Shown here in pieces: positions 54,013 to 62,079 of a DNA stretch of 64,000 nucleotides. Each line of letters begins with the position of its first letter. Within the stretch, counting starts at the first letter, position 1. The position numbers were made by a program, and so were the translations under genes. The notes beneath the pieces are model-generated. The model saw nothing but the letters and a program-made list of their open reading frames with translations. It ran no database searches and was not told the origin of the DNA. The stretch comes from Flavobacterium ardleyense (GTDB taxonomy: Bacteria > Bacteroidota > Bacteroidia > Flavobacteriales > Flavobacteriaceae), in NCBI RefSeq assembly GCF_033547075.1, contig NZ_CP137891.1, positions 992,001 to 1,056,000 of the forward strand, given 5' to 3'.

Positions 54013-55038
54013 ATGAGCATAAATTCTATTCGAAGAAAAATTACACATCTACTTACTCGAGGTCTAGGGGAGTCAGGTAAAAATTTAAACGGTACGATCG
54101 AGCAAAGCAAAATTCGTCGTGTCTTAATTTCTCGTCCAAATCATAGGTTAGGTAATACACTTCTGATTACGCCTTTAATTCAGGAAGTTCACAAAGTTTT
54201 TCCTGAAGCAAAAATCGATTTATTTCTGAAAGGAGGAGTGGGTCATATAGTTTTTCAGGAATATGACTATGTGGAAAGAGTGATTACATTACCGAAAAAA
54301 CATTTTAAGGAATTGGGTAAATACATCAGTGCATGGTTTAGCCTAAAAAAAATGCAATACGATCTTGCAATTAATGTGGAACAAAGCTCTTCTTCGGGAC
54401 GGATTTCACTGCAAATTGCCAATGCCAAGTTCAAGTTTTTTGGAGATGATCTGGAAGATTCCAAAAAAGATTCGGAACATATCGCTAAATATCCTGTACT
54501 GAATTTTCGGAATTATTGTACTAGTTTAGGTATAAAGGATAACAATGTTGACGTTCCTAATTTAAATCTAATGCTCACAGATCAAGAAAAGGAACTGGGT
54601 AAAACTGAATTATATCAGCTTACAAAATCTCACAAACCAACAATCTGTTTATTTACTTATGCAACTGGAGAAAAATGTTTTTCACAAGATTGGTGGACTA
54701 CTTTTTACGAGCATTTACACAAAAGCTATCCACAATTTAATTTTATCGAGATTTTACCTATCGAAAATGTCTCACAAATCAACTTTAAAGCTCCCTCATT
54801 TTACAGTTCAGATATCCGACTAATGACAGCAACAATGCACAATTGCATTGCTTTTATAGGAGCAGATAGTGGGATTATGCATTTGGCTTCATCCGCACAA
54901 ATTCCTGTGATTGGCTTATTTAAATCTCGTGCAGAAAAATATGGTCCTTATGGAAATTCCAGCCAAGCCATCACGATTACTGAAAACAATATGCAAGAGT
55001 GTTTATCTATTGTAGATAGTATTTTGACAAAATTGTAG
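54013..55038 (+). CDS. glycosyltransferase family 9 (heptosyltransferase-like)
   Basis: A 341-residue GT-B glycosyltransferase of family 9. The N-terminal Rossmann domain has RVLISRPNHRLGNTLLITPL, a GT9 start signature (GNxLLxTP), and PEAKIDLF. The C-terminal donor-binding domain has ICLFTYATGEKCFSQDWW and FIGADSGIMHLASSAQIPVIGLF, matching GADSGxxHLA. Family members transfer heptose or other sugars to lipopolysaccharide. No other LPS genes adjoin it and the acceptor is unknown. It is monocistronic. Confidence 0.9.
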   Translation: MSINSIRRKITHLLTRGLGESGKNLNGTIEQSKIRRVLISRPNHRLGNTLLITPLIQEVHKVFPEAKIDLFLKGGVGHIVFQEYDYVERVITLPKKHFKELGKYISAWFSLKKMQYDLAINVEQSSSSGRISLQIANAKFKFFGDDLEDSKKDSEHIAKYPVLNFRNYCTSLGIKDNNVDVPNLNLMLTDQEKELGKTELYQLTKSHKPTICLFTYATGEKCFSQDWWTTFYEHLHKSYPQFNFIEILPIENVSQINFKAPSFYSSDIRLMTATMHNCIAFIGADSGIMHLASSAQIPVIGLFKSRAEKYGPYGNSSQAITITENNMQECLSIVDSILTKL

Positions 55039-55211
55039 GCGAATGGATTTTATCCAATTATGAGCGGCAGGTAAGCGATAGGTTGGATTAAATGACACTC
55101 CTTCTGGTGCTCGTTTTACAACGAGAGCCTACTTTCTTAATCGGCGTAAACATATCGTTTGTGACGCGTACTTTGCACACGTTCAAAAAGAACGATAGTT
55201 TTAGGAGTCTT

Positions 55212-55775
55212 TTACTTTATAAGCCTTAATATATTAGGATAAAGATGTCCAACAGTACCCTTATATGTTTTAACCGCAAAAGTAATTGCAATAACTACAT
55301 TGATTAATGACAGCGAGATCCAAGCATATCCCAAAATTTCAGACAGAGGATAATGAGAAATTTTAAAATATAAATAAGTAAGAAGGACAAGAGCGCTTAG
55401 AGTTGACCATAGAATTTGAAAGTTCAAAAGATTGGCACCAACTTCCTGTAGTCCTGCTATTTTATCTCTTTTGGTTAGCCATAAAATTAGAGGCAAAATA
55501 ATATTCCCTATTGGAATAAATATAAAGGTAATGACGGAAAGATGAAAGAAGGTGAGGAACGTTTTGTCAGAGTGTTTACCAATATCGGAAATTTTTAGAT
55601 TTTCGATTTCCAAGACTGCAAGAATGCTCTTCAAAGTATTACCACTTGGTTGATTTTCATTATTCTCAACTCGCTGAATTGTACGCAAATTTATACCGCA
55701 TAATTCGGCTAATTCTTCTTGAGTATATCCCTTTGCTTTTCGCGCTTCTCTAATATTTTTTCCAATCTCATTCAT
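55212..55775 (-). CDS. XRE helix-turn-helix protein fused to a membrane domain
   Basis: A 187-residue protein. Residues 1-62 are an XRE-type HTH (IREARKAKGYTQEELAELCG, then INLRTIQRVENNENQPSGNT). The C-terminal about 115 residues contain four hydrophobic segments (about 70-92, 108-130, 138-155 and 150-170) resembling the small membrane domain DUF4870. A DNA-binding domain tethered to the membrane suggests a one-component sensor-regulator. It stands alone between two repeat-rich intergenic regions. The signal sensed and target genes are unknown. Confidence 0.85.
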   Translation of the reverse strand: MNEIGKNIREARKAKGYTQEELAELCGINLRTIQRVENNENQPSGNTLKSILAVLEIENLKISDIGKHSDKTFLTFFHLSVITFIFIPIGNIILPLILWLTKRDKIAGLQEVGANLLNFQILWSTLSALVLLTYLYFKISHYPLSEILGYAWISLSLINVVIAITFAVKTYKGTVGHLYPNILRLIK

Positions 55776-56144
55776 AACTCAAAGTATTAATTTCTTTGGC
55801 AAAATTATGCATATATATACTTTTTACTAGCGGTACTTTTACGACATCTCTATGACATTTGGTGAATTAAGAGTCTGTTTGGTATAATTCGACACTTATT
55901 ACTTATGTAAAAGTGCTTTTAAATACTTTAAAAAAAGTATCCTTTCCTCTTGCTGCAGTACTTATATAGCGGATTTGAGCTCCTTTCGTTCGGAGGGAGT
56001 TGGTGTGGAAAACTCGCGTTAGGGATAGGGCGCAACCGAGCGAAGCGTACTGGCGAACCAAATTATTTTAGCACTTTTTCTGTCCAAAAAGATCGGGAGT
56101 GGCAACCCGCCCGAAGGGAACACCCAAAAAAACAAAAAAAAATA
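55776..56144. other. intergenic strip with a type C palindromic element
   Basis: Gene-free. The left 200 bp show nothing recognisable apart from a TTCGTTCGGAGG stretch; the right part is the palindromic element at 56016-56128. Confidence 0.45.
56016..56128 (-). repeat. dispersed palindromic element, type C copy 1
   Basis: GCGTTAGGGATAGGGCGC, CCGAGCGAAGCGTACTGGCGAA, a decayed hairpin region, AAAAAGATCGGGAGTGGCAACCC and CCGAAGGGAACACCCAAA. Nearly identical in order to the copy at 56998-57110, but its stem arms no longer pair well. Confidence 0.75.
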
Positions 56145-56789
56145 CTATTTGCTAACTGGCTTTGACCGAATTAGTCCAATCATATATCCAACACCAATTC
56201 CGTAATAGCTACTCTCTGAATTTAAAATGGCAGATGGCGATACTGTGAATCCAAAAATACGTCCGAGTGGAATCTCCAATTTAGGATTGATGATCAAGCT
56301 TGCAGTAGATTTACTTCGGATATCGTATGTATAATTTCCACTAAAGAAATTGGACCCTGTTTTTTGCCAGTTTTCAACTGTTTCGACCGAGGTGTAGCCG
56401 ACGCCTACCGCAGCATTTATCCGAAGAGTTTTGCGTGTATTTAGATTATAGAGTTTTCCTACCATAAGATGTACATCTACCGTTATTTCTCGAGCTGATG
56501 CTGCACCGTAAGTTACTAATCCTGCCAATCCAGAATTATAGTCACTTGGTTGGTCAGGAGATCTTCTGAAATTTGCATTTAAACCAAATTTCGCTGTATA
56601 GGTTTCTTCGTATATATAATTGAAATCTGTAGCAATTCCGACATAGTTCCCCAAATTTAGCTCGCTACTTAAGTAAACTAGATGTTTTTCAATTTCTTGT
56701 GCTGAAACCTCACCAATTGAGAAAAATGTGAAAAATGAAGCAATTAAAAAAACTTTTGAAGTTTTAAGAGAAAAATAAGGGTTTGTCAT
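56145..56789 (-). CDS. outer-membrane beta-barrel protein, hypothetical
   Basis: A 214-residue exported protein with a signal peptide ending VSAQ at about residue 31. The mature part alternates hydrophobic and polar residues with many aromatic turns (LVYLSSELNLGNYVGIAT, TAKFGLNANFRR, LRINAAVGVGYTS, FGFTVSPSAILN). This fits an eight-stranded outer-membrane barrel, ending near VGYMIGLIRS. I do not recognise a named family. No operon partner. Function unknown. Confidence 0.7.
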   Translation of the reverse strand: MTNPYFSLKTSKVFLIASFFTFFSIGEVSAQEIEKHLVYLSSELNLGNYVGIATDFNYIYEETYTAKFGLNANFRRSPDQPSDYNSGLAGLVTYGAASAREITVDVHLMVGKLYNLNTRKTLRINAAVGVGYTSVETVENWQKTGSNFFSGNYTYDIRSKSTASLIINPKLEIPLGRIFGFTVSPSAILNSESSYYGIGVGYMIGLIRSKPVSK

Positions 56790-56997
56790 ATTGGTAAATT
56801 AAGGCACCTATTTTGAGTCGCTAATATAGATTATATTCTATTTGAAAATGACAATAACTTTTTTAAAAAGTTGACTTTCAGATTTGATGAATTGTAACAG
56901 TTATAATTGGTAAACAGCTATTAAGTTTTCTTTTATTTTGGTTATCTGAAATATTTATATTGTGATTGAGTTGATAATAGCTGAGGTAAGAACTTTT

Positions 56998-57110
56998 GCG
57001 TTAGGGATAGAGCGCACCCGAGCGAAGCGAACTGGCGAAGCAAATCCTTTTTGGGCTTTTTCTGCCCAAAAAGATTGGGAGTGGCAGCCCGACCGAAGGG
57101 AACGCCCAAA
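56998..57110 (-). repeat. dispersed palindromic element, type C copy 2
   Basis: GCGTTAGGGATAGAGCGCAC, CCGAGCGAAGCGAACTGGCGAAG, then a perfect 10-bp stem CTTTTTGGGC (57047-57056) / GCCCAAAAAG (57064-57073), then ATTGGGAGTGGCAGCCCG and CCGAAGGGAACGCCCAAA. On the minus strand its layout equals that of type B (GGGCG, GGGCT, ATCTTT-stem, stem-AAAGGAT, CTATCCCTAACGC). Confidence 0.82.
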
Positions 57111-57155
57111 TGAAAATCATCAAAATAGTACTAAATCCTAATGCTTAACGCTTTT

Positions 57156-57190
57156 TTGACAAGTGCACTAGCTGAAACTTTGTAACTTTG
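57156..57190 (+). promoter_or_regulatory. candidate promoter of tatD
   Basis: Exact TAnnTTTG (TAACTTTG, 57183-57190) 17 nt before the ATG, with TTG at 57156-57158; the 24-bp spacer is longer than usual. Confidence 0.45.
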
Positions 57191-57207
57191 CTACAAAATA
57201 ATTTTTG

Positions 57208-57978
57208 ATGAATTTGATTGATACGCATGTGCATATTTATAGTGAGGAGTATGATGCCGATAGAGCGCAAATGATGGTACGTGCTGCAGATGCTGGTATC
57301 TCTAAATTTGTGATTCCTGCGATTGACTCTGAAGCAACTCCCAAAATGTATGCGCTAGAACAAGAATATCCCGGAAAGGTACATTTAATGATGGGATTGC
57401 ATCCTACTTATGTAAAACCGGAAAACTACCTCGAAGAGCTCGCACATGTGGAGCGAGAATTGGCAAGTAGAAAATTTGTGGCTGTAGGCGAAATAGGGAT
57501 TGATCTTTTTTGGGATCAAAGCACTTTGGCAATTCAGCAGGAAGCTTTTAAAAGACAAATTCAGCTAGCAAAAAAATACAAACTTCCGATAAATATCCAT
57601 TGTCGAAGTGCTTTTGACGAAGTTTTTGAGGTGCTAGAGCAGGAGAGAAGTGATGAATTATTCGGAATTTTTCATTGCTTTACAGGAACTTTTGAACAAG
57701 CGCAACAAGCAATTTCTCTAAATATGAAACTCGGAATTGGCGGCGTGGCTACTTTTAAAAACGGAAAAATCGACCAATTTCTGAATCAAATTCCACTATC
57801 CAACATCGTCCTTGAAACTGACGGACCTTATTTAGCGCCAGTGCCGTACCGTGGGAAGCGCAACGAAAGCAGTTACTTGAAGGAGGTCGTTGCAAAATTG
57901 GCATTGATTTATAATGTAGCGGAAGAGGAAATTGCACTTGCTACAACAAATAACGCTTGTGAAGTCTATAGCATTTAA
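57208..57978 (+). CDS. TatD family hydrolase
   Basis: A 256-residue metal-dependent hydrolase of the TatD DNase family (TIM barrel). Metal ligands are visible as His7 and His9 in DTHVHIY, Glu in VAVGEIGID, His in INIHCRSAF and FHCFTGT, and Asp in LETDGPYLAP. The ATG at 57208 is used although a TTG precedes it directly. TatD proteins are 3'-5' nucleases or quality-control DNases. It is followed 65 bp later by an acyltransferase gene. Confidence 0.93.
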   Translation: MNLIDTHVHIYSEEYDADRAQMMVRAADAGISKFVIPAIDSEATPKMYALEQEYPGKVHLMMGLHPTYVKPENYLEELAHVERELASRKFVAVGEIGIDLFWDQSTLAIQQEAFKRQIQLAKKYKLPINIHCRSAFDEVFEVLEQERSDELFGIFHCFTGTFEQAQQAISLNMKLGIGGVATFKNGKIDQFLNQIPLSNIVLETDGPYLAPVPYRGKRNESSYLKEVVAKLALIYNVAEEEIALATTNNACEVYSI

Positions 57979-58043
57979 CAGATTATTATCTTAAAATTAA
58001 GAATTATTTTGTTCATTTGTTTACTAAAATATAAAATTCGATA

Positions 58044-59180
58044 ATGTCTAAATTTGATACGATTCGCCCTTTCTCTGACACAGAAGTCAATGAGGGTATT
58101 AAATCTTCTATGCACCATCCGATGATGAAAGCATTGATGAATTTTAGTTTTCCAGGAACGCCAGATGAGGAATGGAAAGCACAGTTGCTGAAAACACATT
58201 CTATACGCGATTTCCAATGTAATTTTATCTACCAATCGCTACAGCAAGTTTTACAAAAAAGCTCCGAAGGCCTTAGTACTTCTGGTTTTGATAAACTTGA
58301 TAAAAATACTTCTTACCTCTATATCTCCAATCACAGAGATATTATCCTTGATACTTCACTGCTTAATATGTGTCTTTTTGATCACGGATTAATTATGACG
58401 GCTTCGGCAATCGGCGATAATCTGGTTCAGAAATCCTTTATAAAAACATTGGCTCGATTAAATCGAAATTTCCTTGTACAGCGAGGATTATCGCCGAGAG
58501 AAATGTTGGCAAGTTCAAAATTATTGGCTGAATACATAGGTCATTTAATTACCGAAGAAAATCGGTCAGTATGGATTGCACAGCGTGAAGGCCGTACCAA
58601 AGATGGAAATGATTCAACTCATCAAGGTGTTTTGAAAATGCTGGGAATGGGAAATACCGAAGGTTTGGATATTATGCAATATTTCCGAAAGCTGAAAATT
58701 GTTCCGGTGAGTATTTCGTATGAATATGATCCGACCGATGCTCTAAAAATGCCGCAGATTATAGCTGAGGCCAAAAAAGAAGTGTACGTTAAAAACCAAA
58801 ACGAAGATTTCGAAAATCTTTTGAGTGGTGTAATGGGTCAGAAGAAGCACATTCATATTCATTTAGGAGATGTCCTAGATATTGAATTAGATGAGGTTGC
58901 TGCTGAAGAATCAAGTTCAAACAAGCAGATTCAGGCATTGGCAGGAAAAATTGACGATGCTATTTTGAGAAATTATAGATTGTGGCCTACAAATTTTATC
59001 GCCTACGATATTGTAAATAAAACCGAAAAATATTCCGATCGTTACAGAGACGAGGAGAAAGGTATTTTTGAGCGTCGTATGATGTTACGAATAAATGAAG
59101 ACAATCCAATTGAGCTTGCTGCTTTTCTAGCAATGTATGCCAATCCAGTGGTTAATAAAGAGAAATACGGCGATGTCTAA
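58044..59180 (+). CDS. 1-acyl-sn-glycerol-3-phosphate acyltransferase family protein
   Basis: A 378-residue PlsC-like acyltransferase. The catalytic motif appears as SNHRDIILD at about residue 92, which has five residues between His and the second Asp rather than the usual four (HX4D); the motif-III equivalent is QREGRTKDGND. The C-terminal about 150 residues are an unassigned helical extension. Homologues probably acylate lysophosphatidic acid in membrane lipid synthesis. Its last 8 bp overlap the asparaginase start, so the two are translationally coupled. Confidence 0.83.
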   Translation: MSKFDTIRPFSDTEVNEGIKSSMHHPMMKALMNFSFPGTPDEEWKAQLLKTHSIRDFQCNFIYQSLQQVLQKSSEGLSTSGFDKLDKNTSYLYISNHRDIILDTSLLNMCLFDHGLIMTASAIGDNLVQKSFIKTLARLNRNFLVQRGLSPREMLASSKLLAEYIGHLITEENRSVWIAQREGRTKDGNDSTHQGVLKMLGMGNTEGLDIMQYFRKLKIVPVSISYEYDPTDALKMPQIIAEAKKEVYVKNQNEDFENLLSGVMGQKKHIHIHLGDVLDIELDEVAAEESSSNKQIQALAGKIDDAILRNYRLWPTNFIAYDIVNKTEKYSDRYRDEEKGIFERRMMLRINEDNPIELAAFLAMYANPVVNKEKYGDV

Positions 59181-60201
59181 ACCTACAGTACTTCTTATTT
59201 ATACCGGCGGTACCATTGGGATGATGAAGGATTTTGCCACCGGCGCACTCAAGGCATTCGACTTTGATCAGCTGCTGGATAAAATACCCGAATTGCATTT
59301 ATTGGACTGTGAGATAGCTACTTATTCTTTTGAAACTCCAATCGATTCCTCCAATATGAATCCGCAACAGTGGATTCGGATTGCAGCGGTAATCGAGGAG
59401 AATTATGAAAAGTACGACGCCTTTGTAGTATTGCACGGCTCCGATACGATGTCATATTCCGCATCAGCATTGAGTTTTATGCTGGAGAATCTGAGCAAAC
59501 CAGTAATTTTCACGGGATCTCAGTTGCCAATTGGAGATTTGCGCACTGATGCCAAAGAAAATCTGATTACGGCGATTCAAGTTGCTACTTTGAGAGAAGG
59601 AGATTCTTCTATTTTGCAGGAAGTAGCTTTGTATTTTGAATATAAATTATACCGCGGAAATCGAAGTAGTAAAATCAATGCTGAGCATTTTAATGCATTT
59701 GCATCACCTAACTATCCGTGTCTTGCCGAATCTGGCGTTCACTTGAAAGTGGGGAATGAATTTCTTTTAAAGGCAGATAAAACGCAGTCATTAATTGTCC
59801 GCACATCTATAAATGAAGATGTTGCAATCATCAAATTGTTCCCAGGAATTAATGAGACGATTTTTGCGGGTATGGTATCAATTCCGGGACTTAAAGGCGT
59901 TGTTTTGGAAACCTACGGATCTGGAAATGCACCTACAGAAAGGTGGTTTACCGACACATTGAAGGATGCGATTTCGCGAGGAATTCACATTGTAAATGTC
60001 ACGCAATGCAGCGGCGGTAGTGTGAATATGGGTCAGTATGAAACCTCTACGATGCTCAAGGAGTTGGGAGTCATTTCGGGTAAAGATATTACCACAGAAG
60101 CAGCAATCACAAAGCTTATGTACTTATTAGGACAGCAAATTCCAGCAGCCGATTTCAAAGATATTTTCGAAACTCCCCTTCGTGGTGAGCTAACGAAATA
60201 A
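59173..60201 (+). CDS. type I L-asparaginase
   Basis: A 342-residue cytoplasmic-type asparaginase hydrolysing Asn to Asp and ammonia. The first catalytic threonine is Thr14 in IYTGGTIGMM. The second motif is HGSDTMSYSAS, where Ser90 replaces the threonine usual at that position (HGTDTM) next to Asp91. FTGSQLPIGDLRTDAKENL follows. The ATG at 59173 is chosen; the longer frame begins inside the acyltransferase gene with no family similarity. It overlaps the upstream gene by 8 bp and is followed by tRNA-Ser after 55 bp. Confidence 0.93.
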   Translation: MSKPTVLLIYTGGTIGMMKDFATGALKAFDFDQLLDKIPELHLLDCEIATYSFETPIDSSNMNPQQWIRIAAVIEENYEKYDAFVVLHGSDTMSYSASALSFMLENLSKPVIFTGSQLPIGDLRTDAKENLITAIQVATLREGDSSILQEVALYFEYKLYRGNRSSKINAEHFNAFASPNYPCLAESGVHLKVGNEFLLKADKTQSLIVRTSINEDVAIIKLFPGINETIFAGMVSIPGLKGVVLETYGSGNAPTERWFTDTLKDAISRGIHIVNVTQCSGGSVNMGQYETSTMLKELGVISGKDITTEAAITKLMYLLGQQIPAADFKDIFETPLRGELTK

Positions 60202-60256
60202 GTGAAATATTATTTTTTAAAGCCGAAATTTTTGGTGTTATTTGCACACGTTAATT

Positions 60257-60341
60257 AGAGGGGTGGCCGAGTGGCTGAAGGCGCACGCTTGGAAAGCGTG
60301 TATATGGCAACATATCGTGGGTTCGAATCCCATCTCCTCTG
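60257..60341 (+). tRNA. tRNA-Ser (anticodon GGA)
   Basis: An 85-nt class-II cloverleaf: acceptor AGAGGGG / CTCCTCT with one G-T pair, discriminator G, D-arm GCCGAGTGGCTGAAGGC, anticodon stem CACGC / GCGTG with loop TTGGAAA (anticodon GGA), a long variable arm (TATATGGCAACATATC), and T-arm GTGGG-TTCGAAT-CCCAT. CCA is not encoded. Its 3' end is duplicated at 60749-60761. Confidence 0.95.
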
Positions 60342-60353
60342 CAAAGAAAAAAT

Positions 60354-60378
60354 GCTTCCCGAAGGGGAAGCTTTTTTT
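60354..60378 (+). terminator. terminator of tRNA-Ser
   Basis: Stem GCTTCCC / GGGAAGC with a GAAG loop and a T7 tract, 12 nt after the tRNA. Confidence 0.85.
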
Positions 60379-60385
60379 GTTTTAT

Positions 60386-60761
60386 AGCGTGACAAACTTT
60401 TAGTTTGGCAAAGCTCTAAAACAAAAAAGGCTTAGGCATGCAATGCCAAGCATTTTTTCTTTGTGAAAAATATCCTTTCAGGGATCAGCGAAGCTAATCC
60501 CATTCTGTAGAGCGTGGCAAACTTTTAGTTTGGCACGCTCTAAAACAAAAAAGGCTTAGGCATGCAATGCCAAGCATTTTTTCTTTGTGAAAAATCTCCT
60601 TTCAGGGATCAGCGGAGCTAATACCATTCTGTAGGATGTGACAAACTTTTAGTTTGGCACAGCTCTAAAACAAAAAAGGCTTTGGCATGCAATGCCAAGC
60701 ATTTTATCTTTGTGAAAAACACAATTTCAGGGATCAGCGGAGCTAATACCATCTCCTCTGC
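60386..60761 (+). repeat. three tandem 125-bp repeats ending in a copy of the tRNA-Ser 3' end
   Basis: Units at 60386-60510, 60511-60634 and 60635-60748 are about 90% identical. Each holds a hairpin around CAAAC TTTTA GTTTG (in unit 2 extended to AGCGTG / CACGCT), and a second one (AAAAAAGGCTT...GGCAT GCA ATGCC AAGCATTTTTT) that looks like a bidirectional terminator. The third unit passes into CCATCTCCTCTGC (60749-60761), an exact 13-bp copy of the tRNA 3' end at 60330-60342. Confidence 0.85.
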
Positions 60762-61060
60762 TATGTTTTTTCTTAACTAGCTAATTAAAGGATTTACGCT
60801 CGAGAAACGCTTAACCATATTCACTATACTGAAATATAGAAAAATTAACTCTATACTTGGCATTTCTTATTAAATACAATTAAACTATTTAAGTTAACTT
60901 TTGGTATCTTCTTTAACGCGATAAAACAACGTATTGGTTTTTAAGGTTTTTGCTGGTATCAAATAATGTCGAAGAAAGAAAAATAAATTTTTAAGCTTAT
61001 GAATTTTTCGTGATATTCTTTGTTGAGTTGAAATTTGTTATTTGATGTCTTTCATTTTTC

Positions 61061-61183
61061 GGGCGGCTTGTGGCTGTCTCATTCTTCACAGCCACAACCG
61101 AGCTTTCCGTTGTATCTTAACTACTTTAGACTTTTACTAAAATTGAAATTTAGGAAAGCAGCAAAGGATGCCGCTGCAAATGA
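61061..61183 (+). repeat. dispersed palindromic element, type B copy 2 (decayed stem)
   Basis: GGGCGGCTTGTGGCTGT with the paired ACAGCCACAA, then GAGCTTTCCGTTGTATCTTAACTACTTT, spacer, AAAGCAGCAAAGGATGCCGCTGC. The second stem pairs at about 9 of 12. The first half is nearly identical to the copy at 62263. Confidence 0.78.
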
Positions 61184-61472
61184 TATTCATCGAATACCTT
61201 TTCAAAATATTAACCAATGAGATAATCCCTGCCGCGGAATGGTTTCTCGTTTGTTGGAAACAATTCACATAATTATTTTGACTTGATTTTTGATATTGTA
61301 CAGGGAGAAATTTTTGACATATACCAATGTAAGAGCTTTGAGTGCAAAACTTCAGTTATAGACAAACACATTGAGATAAAGATTCATAAAACCTAAGTCA
61401 TCATAAGGAAAATAATTTCGAAATAAAGAAGAATTTCCGAAAACCCCTCAAAGATTACCATCAACCTATAAA

Positions 61473-61494
61473 AAAACCCGCTTTCGCGGGTTTT
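61473..61494 (-). terminator. terminator of the DUF4494 gene
   Basis: Stem CCCGC / GCGGG with TTTC loop, A6 on the left and TTTT on the right, 10 bp past the minus-strand stop. Confidence 0.82.
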
Positions 61495-61504
61495 CCTAAT
61501 TACC

Positions 61505-62050
61505 TTAAGCTTCTTGCTCTTCCGTCACAAACTCCATGTGATCTTCAACTTCTACCGCCTCCGGTTTTGAAGCTTTCAGAGCATTGAATTTCTCTAGTTG
61601 TTCTAATTCATTTTCGTCTCCAGAGAAGTACGGAAATACGTCAAGAATTGGCGATTCGGTAATTGCCGGAATCGTATAGTCGCCCATTGTGCCTTTCATG
61701 ACGCTAACAGTATTGTCATAAGCTTCCTTCACGTCGTTGGCTTGAACAAGCAAATACATGCTCGTTTTGCGCTCTTTACCACTTTCTTCGTCAAATGCAA
61801 TCAAAGAAACTTTCGATTTAAACCAACGATCAGCATTTTCAAACGGATGAATCTCCGCGTAATTAGCCATCTTGATATTCGTGATTTTAAACTCCTCACT
61901 TATATATGCCGACATTTCTTCGGTAATTCTACTCTCAGCTTCGGTGTATGATAAAGCGTCTACCAAATACGGTTCACTAATAATCTTTTGTGCGCCAGAC
62001 TCTTCTAATTTTCTATATTTTACTTTGCATTCGTACCAAATATTGCTCAT
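61505..62050 (-). CDS. DUF4494 domain protein
   Basis: A 181-residue cytoplasmic protein recognised as the DUF4494 family of Bacteroidota from WYECKVKYRKLEE at the start, LVDALSYTEAESRITEEM, and FFxSKVSLIAFDEESGKEK-like FKSKVSLIAFDEESGKER. It ends in an acidic tail (EVEDHMEFVTEEQEA). Function is unknown. It is monocistronic with its own promoter box and terminator. Confidence 0.85.
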   Translation of the reverse strand: MSNIWYECKVKYRKLEESGAQKIISEPYLVDALSYTEAESRITEEMSAYISEEFKITNIKMANYAEIHPFENADRWFKSKVSLIAFDEESGKERKTSMYLLVQANDVKEAYDNTVSVMKGTMGDYTIPAITESPILDVFPYFSGDENELEQLEKFNALKASKPEAVEVEDHMEFVTEEQEA

Positions 62051-62071
62051 CTCATTTTATTTTTAGGAAGT

Positions 62072-62079
62072 CAAAGATA
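62072..62079 (-). promoter_or_regulatory. -7 box of the DUF4494 gene
   Basis: Exact minus-strand TAnnTTTG (TATCTTTG) 21 nt before the ATG. Confidence 0.45.

Larger units (their letters stand above)
56790..57207. other. intergenic strip upstream of tatD
   Basis: About 420 bases, gene-free. It holds a complete type-C palindromic element (56998-57110) and the tatD promoter. Confidence 0.5.
60762..61504. other. gene-free strip between the tRNA-Ser repeats and DUF4494
   Basis: About 740 AT-rich bases with no credible gene. Contents recognised: a type-B palindromic element (61061-61183) and the DUF4494 terminator (61473-61494). The rest shows nothing. Confidence 0.55.

Noticed and set aside
60386..60748. 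CRISPR or retron-like array behind tRNA-Ser
   Set aside because: Units are nearly identical along their full 125 bp with no spacers, and no reverse transcriptase or cas gene is nearby.
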